Of a DNA stretch of 64,000 nt, positions 8,846 through 18,246 are shown one piece after another. Source of the DNA: Actinomyces glycerinitolerans (lineage in GTDB: Bacteria; Actinomycetota; Actinomycetes; Actinomycetales; Actinomycetaceae); the NCBI RefSeq assembly GCF_900098745.1, contig NZ_FQTT01000001.1, forward strand, positions 1 to 64,000. Reading direction: 5' to 3'. The position numbers were made by a program, and so were the translations under genes. The stretch's first letter is position 1. Each line of letters starts with the position of its first letter. The notes under the pieces were generated by a model. That model worked only from the letters and a program-made list of their open reading frames with translations, did not search any database and was not told the origin of the DNA.

Positions 8846-10963
8846 CTACTCCCCGGCGCCGAACTCGCGCACGATGCGCAACACGTCGGGCCCGTACTCC
8901 TTGAGTTTTACCGCCCCCACTCCCCGGATCAGGGACAGCTGGGGCAGCACGGCGGGCTTGACGATGGCGATCGAGCGCAGGGTGGCATCGGCGAACACGG
9001 TGTAGGCGGGCTTGGACGCGTCCTTGGCCACCTGGGCCCGCCAGGCGCGCAGTTGTTCGAACAGGGCCACGGTGGCCGGATCGTTCTCAGCCTCGAATTC
9101 GGCGGCGGCCTGCTTGGCGCGGGCGCGCGACCCGCCGCCGGCGCCGGAGCGCCGACCGGCGGGCCCATCGACGTCGGTGGGCCAGATACCGTCTAGGAAG
9201 CGGGAGGGCTTGCGGGAGGCGCGGCCGCCGGGGTTGCGGGCGCGCGCATAGGAGATGACCAGGTGTTCGCGGGCGCGGGTGACGCCCACATACAGCAGGC
9301 GCCGCTCCTCCTCGACCGCGGCGGGCCCCTCCGCCAAGGAGATCGGCAGCAGCCCCTCGCAGGCGCCGATCAGCAGCACCGCATCCCATTCGAGTCCCTT
9401 GGCGGCGTGCAGGGAGGACAGGGTGACGCCGTCGACGGTGGGGGCGTTCTGGGCGTCCGCACGGGCGGCGAGTTCGGCCACCAGGCCGTCCAGGTCGGTG
9501 CCGCGCCGCTCGCCGAGCTGGTCGGCCAGTTCTACGATCGCGTTCAGGGAGTCCCAGCGCTCGCGCAGGGCGCCACGGGTGGCGGGCGGCTGCTCGCTCC
9601 AGCCCTCCCGGGCCAACACCATGCGGGCGTCCGCGCCCGGATCCCCGGTGAGCTCGGCGCGTTCGGTGCGGGCGGCGGCCCGCAGCAGCACCATGGCGCG
9701 CTTGACCTCCTCGCGTTCGAAGAAGCGCTCCCCGCCGCGCACCAGGTAGCCGATGCCGGCGTCGGCCAGCGCCTGCTCAACCACCTCGGACTGGGAGTTG
9801 GTGCGGTACAGGACAGCGATCTCCGACAGCGGCACACCGGCCGCCTGGAGCCGCTGCACCTGGGCGACCACCCCGGCGGCCTCGGTGACGTCGTCGTCGT
9901 AGGCCTCGAAGCGCACCGCGGGGCCGGAGGGCCGCTGCGCCTGGAGTTGCACCGCCCCGGCGGGCAGGGCGAGTGCCCCGGCGCCGCGCCGCGAGCGCGA
10001 CAGCACCCGGTTGGCCAGGGACACCACCTGCGGGGTGGAGCGGTAGTCGCGGGTCAGCCGCACGGTGCGGGCGCCGTCGTAGCGGGAGGCGAAACCGGTG
10101 AGGTATTCGGGGGTGGCGCCGGTGAAGGAGTAGATGGTCTGGGACACGTCACCGACCACGCACAGTTGGCGGCGGCGCCCGAGCCACAGGTCCAGCAGCC
10201 GCTGTTGGAGCGGGGAGACGTCCTGATACTCGTCGACCACGAAGTGCTTGTACTGGCCGCGGATCTGGGCGGCGATGTCCTCGCGATCCTTAAGGATGCC
10301 GACCATGAGCAGCAGCACGTCCTCGAAGTCGATCACGCCCCGCTCGGCCTTGACCTCCTCGTAGACGGCCAGCAGCTGGGCGACGGTGGCCGGGTCGAGG
10401 TCACCCACCCCGACGCGGCCCTGGGCGGCGGCCGCCTGGGCGTAGTCCTCCGGGAGGGTCATGGTGACTTTGGCCCATTCGACCTCCGCGGCCAGGTCGC
10501 GGATCAGGGCCCGGTCCGCGGACAGGCCCAGGCGGTGGGCGGCGGTGCCGACCAGGCGGCCCTTGTACCGCTCGATCTCGTGGCGGCGCCCGCCGATGGC
10601 GGTGGGCCAGAAGTAGGTCAGCTGCCGCAGGGCGGCGGAGTGGAAGGTGCGGGCCTGAACCCCGGGCACACCCAGGTCCGTCAGGCGCGAACGCATCTCC
10701 CCGGCGGCGCGGGCGGTGAAGGTGACGGCCAGGACCTGGGTGGGCTGGTAGGCGCCCACCGCCACCCCGTGGGCGATCCGGTAGGTGATCGCCCGGGTCT
10801 TGCCGGTACCGGCGCCGGCCAACACGCACAGGGCCCCCTCCAAGTGCTCGGCGACCTGCCGCTGGTCGGGGTCGAGGGCGTCGAGCAGTTGGGCGGGGGT
10901 GGGCAGGGCGCCGGGCGTGCCCGCAGAGCGCGGGGCGTCGGGTGCCGGGACGTGGTCGTTCAT
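8846..10963 (-). CDS. uvrD2: ATP-dependent DNA helicase UvrD2
   Basis: This 705-residue protein is a superfamily 1 3'-5' DNA helicase used in repair. Walker A is LAGAGTGKT with Lys55. Walker B is seen as FVVDEYQDVS, and further helicase motifs are visible (VGDVSQTIYSF, LTRDYRST, VTLSSLHAAKGLEWDAV, LLYVGVTRAREHL). The C-terminal 75 residues form an HRDC domain (LFEQLRAWRAQVAK to RIVREFG), which distinguishes UvrD2 from PcrA. Length fits the actinobacterial family. ATG 10963 is chosen. A GTG six codons upstream (10981) is in frame and cannot be excluded, because neither start has a strong ribosome site. It is convergent with the ThiF-like gene and downstream of nudC. Confidence 0.92.
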   Translation of the reverse strand: MNDHVPAPDAPRSAGTPGALPTPAQLLDALDPDQRQVAEHLEGALCVLAGAGTGKTRAITYRIAHGVAVGAYQPTQVLAVTFTARAAGEMRSRLTDLGVPGVQARTFHSAALRQLTYFWPTAIGGRRHEIERYKGRLVGTAAHRLGLSADRALIRDLAAEVEWAKVTMTLPEDYAQAAAAQGRVGVGDLDPATVAQLLAVYEEVKAERGVIDFEDVLLLMVGILKDREDIAAQIRGQYKHFVVDEYQDVSPLQQRLLDLWLGRRRQLCVVGDVSQTIYSFTGATPEYLTGFASRYDGARTVRLTRDYRSTPQVVSLANRVLSRSRRGAGALALPAGAVQLQAQRPSGPAVRFEAYDDDVTEAAGVVAQVQRLQAAGVPLSEIAVLYRTNSQSEVVEQALADAGIGYLVRGGERFFEREEVKRAMVLLRAAARTERAELTGDPGADARMVLAREGWSEQPPATRGALRERWDSLNAIVELADQLGERRGTDLDGLVAELAARADAQNAPTVDGVTLSSLHAAKGLEWDAVLLIGACEGLLPISLAEGPAAVEEERRLLYVGVTRAREHLVISYARARNPGGRASRKPSRFLDGIWPTDVDGPAGRRSGAGGGSRARAKQAAAEFEAENDPATVALFEQLRAWRAQVAKDASKPAYTVFADATLRSIAIVKPAVLPQLSLIRGVGAVKLKEYGPDVLRIVREFGAGE

Positions 10964-11056
10964 CACCGCCCAGCCTGCCACGCCGGGCCGACACGATTGA
11001 CCGGCGCGGCCCGGGCCGACCGTGGTGGCCCGGCCTCGGCACGCGCGAGCAGGCGT

Positions 11057-12199
11057 TCAGCCGATGGGGCCGCCGTACCAGTCCTCGATCAGCATGCGGG
11101 CGATGGAGGTGGGCCCGGGCAGGACCACGGTGCCGGCGGCGATGGCGTCGGTGAGCTCGGCGCGGCTGAGGACCACCGCGTCGGTGACCTCGGCGCCGTC
11201 GGGGCGGGCCAGGTGCTCGCCGGGGGCCAGGCGGGCCCGGTAGCCGAGCATGAGGGAGCGGGGGAAGGGCCAGGGCTGGCTGGCGACGAACTCCACACCG
11301 GCGACCTTCAGCCCGGTCTCCTCGGCGACCTCGCGGACGACGGCGGCCTCGGCGGCCTCCCCCGCCTCCACGAAGCCAGCGACGGTGGAGTAGCGGTGGT
11401 GGTCCCAGGTGGCGCCGTGGACCAGGACGATGCGGTCGGCGTCGTCGGTGACGGCCATGATGACTGCGGGGTCGGTGCGGGGGAAGTCGAGGGCGCCGCA
11501 GCTGGTGCAGCGGCGGGCCCAGCCGGCCTGCACGATCTGGGTGCGGCCGCCGCACAGGGGGCAGAAGCCGGAGCGGGCGTGCCAGGCGGCCAGGGCGCTG
11601 GCGGGGGTGGCCAGGCCGGCGTCGTGGGCGTCCAGGTCGGCGCCGACGGCCCGCAGCGCGGACAGCGGGTAGCGGTCCAGGACGGCGCTGAGGGCCGGGT
11701 GGGGGTGTCCGGCGCCCTCGGCGTCGGTGGGTGAGGTGACGTCGTCGGTGGGGACGACGACGGCGAGCCAGGCGGCCCCGGCGGCGTCGCCGGTACCGGT
11801 GCCCTGCTCGCGCCCCAGGTAGAAGCAGGTCAGGCCGGTGACGTCGAGGTCCGCGGCGGTCAGGGGCGCGAGCCGGGGACGGGCGTCGGAGGAGGCGGTG
11901 CGGCCGGACCGCCAGACGGAGGCGTCGCGGTCGTGCGGTGCGGCGGGAGTGAGGCCGTCGTCGGGCAGGTTTGCGCCGATGGCCGGGGCGTCCAGGGCGA
12001 TGCGGCCGCGGGCGTCCACCAGCAGCAGGCGGGTGGCGGGGTCGGCGGCGAGCGCGGCGATAAGGCCGGGCTGGCTGCGGCGGGAGGCGTCGCGGTCGGT
12101 GGTCGCCCGGGACAGGGAGCGGGCCACGGCCCGGGACGAGCGAGTCGGGGCAGGGACTTCCGGGTCGTCAGGGACGGCGGGCTGGGGCGTGGAGGTCAT
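11057..12199 (-). CDS. nudC: NAD(+) diphosphatase (Nudix hydrolase)
   Basis: This 380-residue enzyme hydrolyses NAD(H) to NMN(H) and AMP, and homologues can remove NAD caps from RNA. The four-cysteine zinc ribbon is present (CPLCGG and CTSCGA). The Nudix box appears as GFVEAGEAAEAAVVREVAEE plus TGL, with all catalytic glutamates. The following SQPWPFPRSLMLGY segment is the NudC-specific SQPWPFPxS signature. The N-terminal ~200 residues form the divergent NudC N-domain. ATG 12199 is used. The gene is divergent from the cysteine desulfurase gene with only 41 bp between the starts, and it is followed by uvrD2, the usual actinobacterial order. Confidence 0.92.
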   Translation of the reverse strand: MTSTPQPAVPDDPEVPAPTRSSRAVARSLSRATTDRDASRRSQPGLIAALAADPATRLLLVDARGRIALDAPAIGANLPDDGLTPAAPHDRDASVWRSGRTASSDARPRLAPLTAADLDVTGLTCFYLGREQGTGTGDAAGAAWLAVVVPTDDVTSPTDAEGAGHPHPALSAVLDRYPLSALRAVGADLDAHDAGLATPASALAAWHARSGFCPLCGGRTQIVQAGWARRCTSCGALDFPRTDPAVIMAVTDDADRIVLVHGATWDHHRYSTVAGFVEAGEAAEAAVVREVAEETGLKVAGVEFVASQPWPFPRSLMLGYRARLAPGEHLARPDGAEVTDAVVLSRAELTDAIAAGTVVLPGPTSIARMLIEDWYGGPIG

Positions 12200-12240
12200 G
12201 GGGGCAGCCTAGGCGCGGGCGGGGCGGATACGCTGCCCGC

Positions 12241-13479
12241 ATGAGTTCCGGAACCGCCGCCGCACGCGTCTACCTCGACCATGCCGCCACGACGCCCGTG
12301 CGGGCGGAGGTGGCCGCGCAGGTGGCCCAAGACCTGGCCGATGGCCTGGGCGGGTGGGCGAATCCGGCGGCGCAACACGCCTCGGGACGCCGGGCCGGGG
12401 CGCTGTTGGCGCAGGCGCGGTCCCGGCTGGCGGCGGCGCTGAACGTGGACCCGCACGAGGTGATCTTCACCGGCGGTGGCACGGAGGCGGACGCGCTGGC
12501 GGTCGCCGGTCGGGTGCTGGCGGCCCGTGCCGCCGGAGTGGAGCGTCCGCGCGTGGTCACCTCCCCGATCGAGCATCCGGCGGTGCTGGACAGTGCGCGC
12601 ACCGCGGCGGCGCAGTTGGGGGCCGAGCATGTGCAGTTGCCCGTGGACGGCACCGGGCGGTTGGAGGCCGGTGCGCTCGAGCCGGCGCTGGCGGGCGGCG
12701 CCTGCCTGGTGAGCGTGATGGCGGCGAACAACGAGACCGGCCTGGTACAGGACCTGGCCGGGATCGTGGCGGCGGTGCGCGCCGCGACCGGCACCGACCG
12801 GCCCGGCACAGACGGGTACGTGCCCGTGCACACCGACGCGGTGGCCGCGGTGGGCCGGATACCCCTGGACTTTCACGGGTGGGGGCTGGATGCGCTGTCG
12901 CTGAGCGGGCACAAGCTCGGCGCGCCGGTCGGCGTCGGCGCCCTGGTCGCGCGGCGAGACTTCTCGCTGGTGGCGCCGACGGGGGGCGGGCGCCAGGAGC
13001 GGGGGCTGCGCTCGGGCACACAGGACGTGGTCGGGGCGCGGGCGCTGGCGCTGGCAGTGGAGCTGACCGTGGCCGAGCGGGCGGCGGAGGCGACGCGGCT
13101 CGAGGCGCTGCGGACGCGCCTGCTGACGGGGGCGACGGCGCTGGCGGGCGTGCACGCGACCCTGCCCGATGGCGCGGCGCATCTGCCGGGCACGGCCCAC
13201 CTGTGGGTGGAGGACGCTGACGCCGAGGCGCTGCTGATGGCGCTGGACATGGCGGGCATCGACGTGTCCGCCGGGTCGGCCTGCCATGCGGGGGTCTCCC
13301 GGCCGAGCCACGTGCTGCTGGCCATGGGCTACGGGGAGGAGGCGGCCCGGGCGACGCTGCGCTGCTCCATGGGGCGGGAGACGCGCGCCCAGGATGTGGA
13401 GCGCCTGCTGGCGGCCCTGCCCGACGCCGTAAACACCGCCCGCCGGACCCGCCAGCGGCGGGGCGCCCTGCGCGCGTAG
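12241..13479 (+). CDS. Cysteine desulfurase (NifS/IscS type)
   Basis: This 412-residue PLP enzyme takes sulfur from cysteine as an enzyme-bound persulfide. It shows the N-terminal VYLDHAATTPVR motif, GGTEADALAV, NNETG, the PLP-binding lysine K225 in SLSGHKLGAPVG, and the sulfur-accepting Cys348 in SAGSACHAGVSRPSHVL. The long SAGSACHAG loop is the IscS/NifS type. Its likely partner is MnmA, which needs the persulfide for tRNA 2-thiolation. In many actinobacteria the two genes are adjacent, but here the trehalose locus of about 5 kb lies between them. ATG 12241 leaves little leader, and the promoter must overlap that of nudC. Confidence 0.9.
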   Translation: MSSGTAAARVYLDHAATTPVRAEVAAQVAQDLADGLGGWANPAAQHASGRRAGALLAQARSRLAAALNVDPHEVIFTGGGTEADALAVAGRVLAARAAGVERPRVVTSPIEHPAVLDSARTAAAQLGAEHVQLPVDGTGRLEAGALEPALAGGACLVSVMAANNETGLVQDLAGIVAAVRAATGTDRPGTDGYVPVHTDAVAAVGRIPLDFHGWGLDALSLSGHKLGAPVGVGALVARRDFSLVAPTGGGRQERGLRSGTQDVVGARALALAVELTVAERAAEATRLEALRTRLLTGATALAGVHATLPDGAAHLPGTAHLWVEDADAEALLMALDMAGIDVSAGSACHAGVSRPSHVLLAMGYGEEAARATLRCSMGRETRAQDVERLLAALPDAVNTARRTRQRRGALRA

Positions 13480-13561
13480 GCGGTTCACGCCGGGGCGGGC
13501 GCATAGGCTAGCGTCACCCGGCGCCCCAGCCGTCCAACACCCGACCGGAGGAGAGCACACC

Positions 13562-14329
13562 GTGGCCGCCTCTCAGCCCCCGCGCCAACGCGAGCATGCG
13601 CACGTGCCGAAGTATCAGGAGATCTACGAGTTCCTGCGCACTCGGATAGAGGACGGCAGCTTCCCCTTCCGTTCCTTCCTGCCCAGCGAGAACCGGCTGA
13701 GCGCCGACTTCGCCACCACCCGCCCCACGGTGCGCAAGGCGGTACAGTACCTGGGCTCGCAGGGTTACGTTCAGCCCATCCACGGCAAGGGCATCCAGGT
13801 GATCTACCGCCCTCGTTCGACGTCTCTGTTCTTCCTGTCCGGCATCGAGTCCCTGGCCGAGGCCGGCAGACGCATCGGCATCACGGTACGCACCGTGCTG
13901 CTGTCCGCAACGGTTGAAACCATTACCGACTCGGTGGCACAGGCCTCCGGCCTCACCGCGGACGCGCAGGTGCTGTACCTGCGCCGGCTACGGCTGCTGA
14001 ACAACCGGCCCGCCATCATCGACCACAACCGGTTCCTGCGCTCGGTGGTCCCCGACATTCCCCGGGAAGCCGCGGAGACCTCCATCTACGCCTACCTGGA
14101 GAACGAACTGGGGGTGCATATCGCCACGGCCTCGCGCATGATCACCATCGAGGGGGCGGACGAGTTGGACCGCCGCCACCTGGACCTGGGCGGCCTGGAC
14201 TGCGTGGGGGTTATGGAGTCGCTCGGCTTCGACTCTGGCGGGGTGCCGTTCGAATACACCCGCTCCCACCACGTCCCGCAGACCTTCGGCTTCGTCTCTG
14301 CGGCGCAGCGGCTGCCCGCCCAGCGGTGA
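13562..14329 (+). CDS. treR: GntR/HutC-family repressor of the trehalose operon
   Basis: This 255-residue regulator has an N-terminal winged helix-turn-helix of the GntR type (YQEIYEFLRTRIEDG, LPSENRLSADFATTRPTVRKAV) at about residues 18-80. The rest is a UTRA effector domain, which in TreR proteins binds trehalose-6-phosphate. It is convergent with treC-treP and therefore most likely their repressor. The perfect palindrome upstream of treC (18231-18246) is the expected target. The start is GTG 13562, supported by GGAGGAG about eight bases upstream. The transcript ends at a very strong hairpin shared with treP. The name treR rests on context and on the operator. Confidence 0.85.
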   Translation: MAASQPPRQREHAHVPKYQEIYEFLRTRIEDGSFPFRSFLPSENRLSADFATTRPTVRKAVQYLGSQGYVQPIHGKGIQVIYRPRSTSLFFLSGIESLAEAGRRIGITVRTVLLSATVETITDSVAQASGLTADAQVLYLRRLRLLNNRPAIIDHNRFLRSVVPDIPREAAETSIYAYLENELGVHIATASRMITIEGADELDRRHLDLGGLDCVGVMESLGFDSGGVPFEYTRSHHVPQTFGFVSAAQRLPAQR

Positions 14330-14342
14330 CGGCGTAGGCCGA

Positions 14343-14383
14343 CGGCCCGGTCGGCGCGCACACAACGCGCGCCGACCGGGCCG
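14343..14383. terminator. Bidirectional terminator between treR and treP
   Basis: A perfect 17-bp stem (CGGCCCGGTCGGCGCGC at 14343-14359 with its complement at 14367-14383) surrounds a seven-base loop. It lies between the convergent ends of treR and treP and can serve both. Confidence 0.85.
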
Positions 14384-14400
14384 CCAGGGGGCCGAGCTCG

Positions 14401-16419
14401 TCAGCGAGCCACCGGCTCGCGGTTGCCCAGCCGCACCTTCTCCACCGTGCGTTCGGTCTCGAAGTCGGACTCCTTGAACCCGAAGAAGTAGGTGGCCAGG
14501 AAGGACACGGCCAGGGTCACGAGCGAGGCGATCCAGAAGCCGGTGAAGGAGCCGTCAAGGCCCGCCGGGTTGACGAAGGACGGGAAGCCCACGAAGGCGC
14601 CGGTGAAGCCCCACATGTTGACGTCGAACAGGCCGGTGAGCAGGCCACCCACGGCGCCGCCGATGGAGGCGGTGATGAACACGCGCCCGTACTTGAGGTT
14701 CAGGCCGTACATGGCGGGCTCGGTCACCCCGCACAGGGCGGAGATGGTGGCCGGGCCGGCCAGCTGCTTGATGCGGGGGCTCTTGGCCTTGACCCACAGT
14801 GCGAGCGCGCCGCCGCCCTGGGCGATCATGGAGGCGGAGACGATGGCGTTGAGCGGCGAGTAGCCGGGGTCGGCGATCTGCTGAGAGATGATCGGGATGA
14901 CCGCCCAGTGCAGTCCGAAGATGACCAGGCACTGGTAGAAGCCGCCGATGAGGAACCCGGCCACCGGGTACGAAAGGCTCAGCACCCAGCTGACGGCCTG
15001 GGCGATGCCACCGGAGATCGTCATGACGATCGGGCCGAACACCACCAGCACCAGGGTGGAGACGATGAAGATCTCCAGCAGCGGGGCGAAGATGGAGCGC
15101 ACCACCGCCGGGATCCACTTCTTCAGCCACGGTTCGATCTTGCTGGCCAGCCAGGCGGCCACGATGATCGGGAAGATCGAGTAGGCGTAGGCGTTGCCCT
15201 CGGGCAGGGAGACGGGAATGCCGAAGAAGTCGGAGTTGAAGACCGTCCGCCCGATCCGGGCGATCACGTGGTAGTCCTCCGCCGAGGAGTCGGCCATGGA
15301 GACCACCGACGGGAAGGTGAGCACGCCGCCGATGATGGCGACGATGATCGGGTCCGCGCCGAGTCGGCGGGCCGAGGTGAAGCCGATGATGATGGGCAGG
15401 AAGTAGAACATCGACGAGGCCATGGCGTCGATGAAGGTGTAGGTGGAGGTGCCGTCGTCCACCACGTTGAACTGGGTGAGCAGCGCCAGGATCCCCTTGA
15501 GGATGCCGGAGGCGGCCAGCACGCCGATCACGGGGATCATGGAGCCGGTGATCACGCCGATCAGGGAGGAGAAGCCGTACTTGACCCAGCCGATGGGCGT
15601 GGTGGGCCTAGGTGCCGCCGGGGCCGCCTCCGCGTCGTCGGCCCCCTCGGCCAGGCGGGGCACCTGCTTGACGATGGCGTCGTACACGTCGCCGACGGTG
15701 GCGCCGATGACCACCTGGTACTGGCCACCCGCACGAGCGACGTCGATGACGCCCTCGGTCCCGGTCACGGCGGCGTCGTCGGCGAGGGATTCGTCCTTCA
15801 GGTAGAAACGCACCCGGGTGATGCAGTGGATGACGGAGCGGATGTTGTCGGCCCCGCCCACCCCGGCGATGATGTCGCGGGCGGTGGCGTCGAAGCCGGT
15901 CAGGCCGTCGTCGGTCGTGGCCGCGGGGAGGGACGAGTCGGCTGCCTTGAGCGCGGCGGCGGCCACGCTCGCGCCGGCCTGCGCCTCCCCCTCGACTACC
16001 TGTAGCCCGGCCAGGGCCTTGGCGGAGTTGGTCACGGCCACGATGGTGGTGGTGTCCTTGCCGGCGGCGGTGATGGCCGCCAGGTCCATGGTGCCCAGGG
16101 GCTGGCCGGAGCGGACCTCCTGGCCGACGGCGGCGGTGAGGCGGAAGGGACGCCCCTCCAACTCGACGGTGTCGACCCCCAGGTGCAGGAGCACCTCCAG
16201 CCCCTCGGGGGTGGCGATGCCGACGGCGTGGCCGGTTTCGGCCACCATGGTGATGGTTCCGGAGACCGGGGCGACGACGTCGCCGGAGGTTGGGGCCACG
16301 CCGAAACCCGCTCCGAGGGCCCCGGAGGAGAAGACCGGGTCGGGTACATCGGCGAGGGCGATTATCTTGCCGGAGACGGGCGCTACCAGCGCCGTATCCG
16401 AAGCAGATGCTGGGGACAT
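14401..16419 (-). CDS. treP: PTS trehalose transporter, fused EIIABC
   Basis: This 672-residue permease imports trehalose and phosphorylates it to trehalose-6-phosphate. Domain order is unusual. An EIIA-glucose-type domain comes first (residues 10-140, with phospho-acceptor His79 in LLHLGV and the partner His64). The EIIB domain follows at about 175-265, with Cys199 in HCITRVRFYLKDE. The membrane EIIC domain runs from about residue 285 to 655, with about ten helices. E. coli TreB lacks its own EIIA. The EIIC part is closest in feel to trehalose carriers. The gene starts 14 bases after treC, so the two form one transcript controlled from the palindrome upstream of treC. Confidence 0.88.
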   Translation of the reverse strand: MSPASASDTALVAPVSGKIIALADVPDPVFSSGALGAGFGVAPTSGDVVAPVSGTITMVAETGHAVGIATPEGLEVLLHLGVDTVELEGRPFRLTAAVGQEVRSGQPLGTMDLAAITAAGKDTTTIVAVTNSAKALAGLQVVEGEAQAGASVAAAALKAADSSLPAATTDDGLTGFDATARDIIAGVGGADNIRSVIHCITRVRFYLKDESLADDAAVTGTEGVIDVARAGGQYQVVIGATVGDVYDAIVKQVPRLAEGADDAEAAPAAPRPTTPIGWVKYGFSSLIGVITGSMIPVIGVLAASGILKGILALLTQFNVVDDGTSTYTFIDAMASSMFYFLPIIIGFTSARRLGADPIIVAIIGGVLTFPSVVSMADSSAEDYHVIARIGRTVFNSDFFGIPVSLPEGNAYAYSIFPIIVAAWLASKIEPWLKKWIPAVVRSIFAPLLEIFIVSTLVLVVFGPIVMTISGGIAQAVSWVLSLSYPVAGFLIGGFYQCLVIFGLHWAVIPIISQQIADPGYSPLNAIVSASMIAQGGGALALWVKAKSPRIKQLAGPATISALCGVTEPAMYGLNLKYGRVFITASIGGAVGGLLTGLFDVNMWGFTGAFVGFPSFVNPAGLDGSFTGFWIASLVTLAVSFLATYFFGFKESDFETERTVEKVRLGNREPVAR

Positions 16420-16433
16420 GCGGAGAGCTCCTC

Positions 16434-18188
16434 TCAGAGCCTGGTCGTAGTGCGGATGATGATGGCCAGTGCCTCGTACGGGGACAGAGTCATGACGGGG
16501 CTGAGCGGCCGTGTGGGGTAGTTCCCGATGAGCACTTCTCCGGTGAGGAACTCATTGGGAACCTCGACCGTGGTCGGGTGACCACGGAAGCTGGTGATGA
16601 CGAGCAGGCGGGCAGCGTCGGCCTCGTCAACGGTGGGGCCCGCGGCGTCGGCGGATGCGCCGGGCCCGGGTGTGGGCAGGGTGCGGATGTAGGCGAATAC
16701 GTCGGGGTTGTCGAGCTCCCAGGGGGTGTAGTCGCCCTCGGCGATCACCGGCTCCGTCTTGCGCAGTTCCACCAGGCGGCGGTAGTAGGGCAGGATGCGG
16801 CCGCCCGCCTCCTCGGCGGCGACGTTGATCGCAGTCGCGTTGGTGGGGCGTAGCCACGGGGTGCCGGTGGTGAAGCCGGCGCCGGCGGTCGCGTCCCACT
16901 GCATGGGGGTGCGGGCGTTGTCACGCGCCTTGGCGTGGACGATGGCGAAAGCGTCCGCCTCGCTGTGCCCAGCGGACACCAGCTCGGCGTAGGCGCCCAG
17001 GGCCTCGACGTCCACGTAGTCCTCAATGCGGGTGTAGTCAGGATCGGTCATGCCGATCTCCTCCCCCATGTAGATGTAGGGGGTGCCGCGCAGCAGGTGG
17101 ATGGCGGTGGCGAGCATGGTGGCGGACTCGTAGTGGTAGCGGTCCGGGTCGCCGAAGCGGTTGATGGCCCGGGGCTGATCGTGGTTGTTCCAGAACAGGG
17201 CGTTCCAGCCGCCGCCGGCCTGGAGGCCGAGTGCCCAGTCGTTGAGGATGTGCTTGAGCGCGGGAATGTCCGCAGCGGCCAGGGTCCACTTCTGACCGTC
17301 GGCGTAATCGACCTTGAGGTGGTGAAAGTTGAACACCATCGACAGCTCGCGCCGCGCGGGGTTGGTGTAGTCGACGCAGGCGGCGATGGAGGTGGAGGAC
17401 ATCTCCCCCACGGTCACGGAGTCCGGGTCCTGGCCGAAACTGGCCCGGCACAGTTCGTGCAGGTAGTCGTGCACGAGCGGCCCGTCGGTGTAGACGAGGC
17501 GGTCGTCGGTGCCGGCGGGCGCGTCCGCCAGGGGCTCGGTCTTGCCGATGAGGTTGATGACGTCGAAGCGGAAGGCTCGCACGCCGTGGGACCGCCAGAA
17601 GTTGATGACCTCCGCCGCGCGGGCGCGCACCTCGGGGTTGTGCCAGTCCAGGTCGGCCTGGCCGGGGTCGAACAGGTGCAGGTAGTACTCCCCGCCGCGC
17701 GGGCGGCCGGTTTCGTCCACGGGCCCGAAGGGCGCCCAGGCGGGGCCGCCGAATTTGGAGACCCAGTTGGTGGGCAGGATCGGCTGCCCCGTCGGGCCGT
17801 CACCGCGGGCCGGGCGGAGGTAGAAGTAGTCGCGGTAGCGCTGCTCGCCGGCCAGGGCCCGCTGGAACCACTCGTGCTCGGTGGACACGTGGTTGAGCAC
17901 CATGTCCAGCATGGGGCTGATGCCGTGCTCGGCCAGGGCGGCGACGAGCTCGTCGAAGTCCTCCATGGTGCCCATCGCCGGGTCCACCGCGCAGTAGTCG
18001 GCGACGTCGTAGCCGTTGTCACGGCCCGGCGAGGGGTAGAAGGGGTTGAGCCAGACGTAGTCCACGCCCAGGGAGGCGATGTAGGGGACCTTCTCGAGGA
18101 TGCCGCCCAGGTCACCGACGCCGTTGCCGGTGGTGTCCTTGAAGGACTTCGGATAGACCTGGTAGACGACGGCGTCGTGAAAGCTCAT
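16434..18188 (-). CDS. treC: Alpha,alpha-phosphotrehalase (GH13)
   Basis: This 584-residue cytoplasmic enzyme hydrolyses trehalose-6-phosphate to glucose and glucose-6-phosphate. The N-terminal AVVYQVYPKSFKDTTGNGVGDLGGI segment is characteristic of TreC and oligo-1,6-glucosidases. GH13 catalytic motifs are visible as FRFDVINLIG (nucleophile Asp), VTVGEMSS (acid/base Glu) and NNHDQPRAINRFGD. The phosphotrehalase assignment rather than glucosidase rests on the adjacent PTS and TreR genes. ATG 18188 is preferred because GGAG lies six bases upstream; an in-frame ATG at 18206 would add six residues. It is the first gene of treC-treP. The promoter region overlaps the palindrome at 18231-18246. Confidence 0.88.
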   Translation of the reverse strand: MSFHDAVVYQVYPKSFKDTTGNGVGDLGGILEKVPYIASLGVDYVWLNPFYPSPGRDNGYDVADYCAVDPAMGTMEDFDELVAALAEHGISPMLDMVLNHVSTEHEWFQRALAGEQRYRDYFYLRPARGDGPTGQPILPTNWVSKFGGPAWAPFGPVDETGRPRGGEYYLHLFDPGQADLDWHNPEVRARAAEVINFWRSHGVRAFRFDVINLIGKTEPLADAPAGTDDRLVYTDGPLVHDYLHELCRASFGQDPDSVTVGEMSSTSIAACVDYTNPARRELSMVFNFHHLKVDYADGQKWTLAAADIPALKHILNDWALGLQAGGGWNALFWNNHDQPRAINRFGDPDRYHYESATMLATAIHLLRGTPYIYMGEEIGMTDPDYTRIEDYVDVEALGAYAELVSAGHSEADAFAIVHAKARDNARTPMQWDATAGAGFTTGTPWLRPTNATAINVAAEEAGGRILPYYRRLVELRKTEPVIAEGDYTPWELDNPDVFAYIRTLPTPGPGASADAAGPTVDEADAARLLVITSFRGHPTTVEVPNEFLTGEVLIGNYPTRPLSPVMTLSPYEALAIIIRTTTRL

Positions 18189-18230
18189 GGGTTGCTCCGG
18201 GATCATTCACGCTGCCGCTCCCATGCGGCA

Positions 18231-18246
18231 ACTTGTATATACAAGT
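18231..18246. promoter_or_regulatory. Perfect 16-bp palindrome, probable TreR operator
   Basis: ACTTGTATATACAAGT is an uninterrupted 16-bp palindrome located 42 bases upstream of the preferred treC start. The AT-rich TTGTATATACAA core resembles the operators reported for TreR-type GntR regulators, and it stands out in GC-rich DNA. Its TATA core may also serve as the -10 region of the treC promoter, in which case bound repressor would block polymerase directly. Confidence 0.8.

Noticed and set aside
9263-11734. An 823-codon plus-strand frame opposite uvrD2 and nudC
   Set aside because: Composition is Gly/Gln/Val-rich without motifs, and it overlaps two genes with complete signatures.
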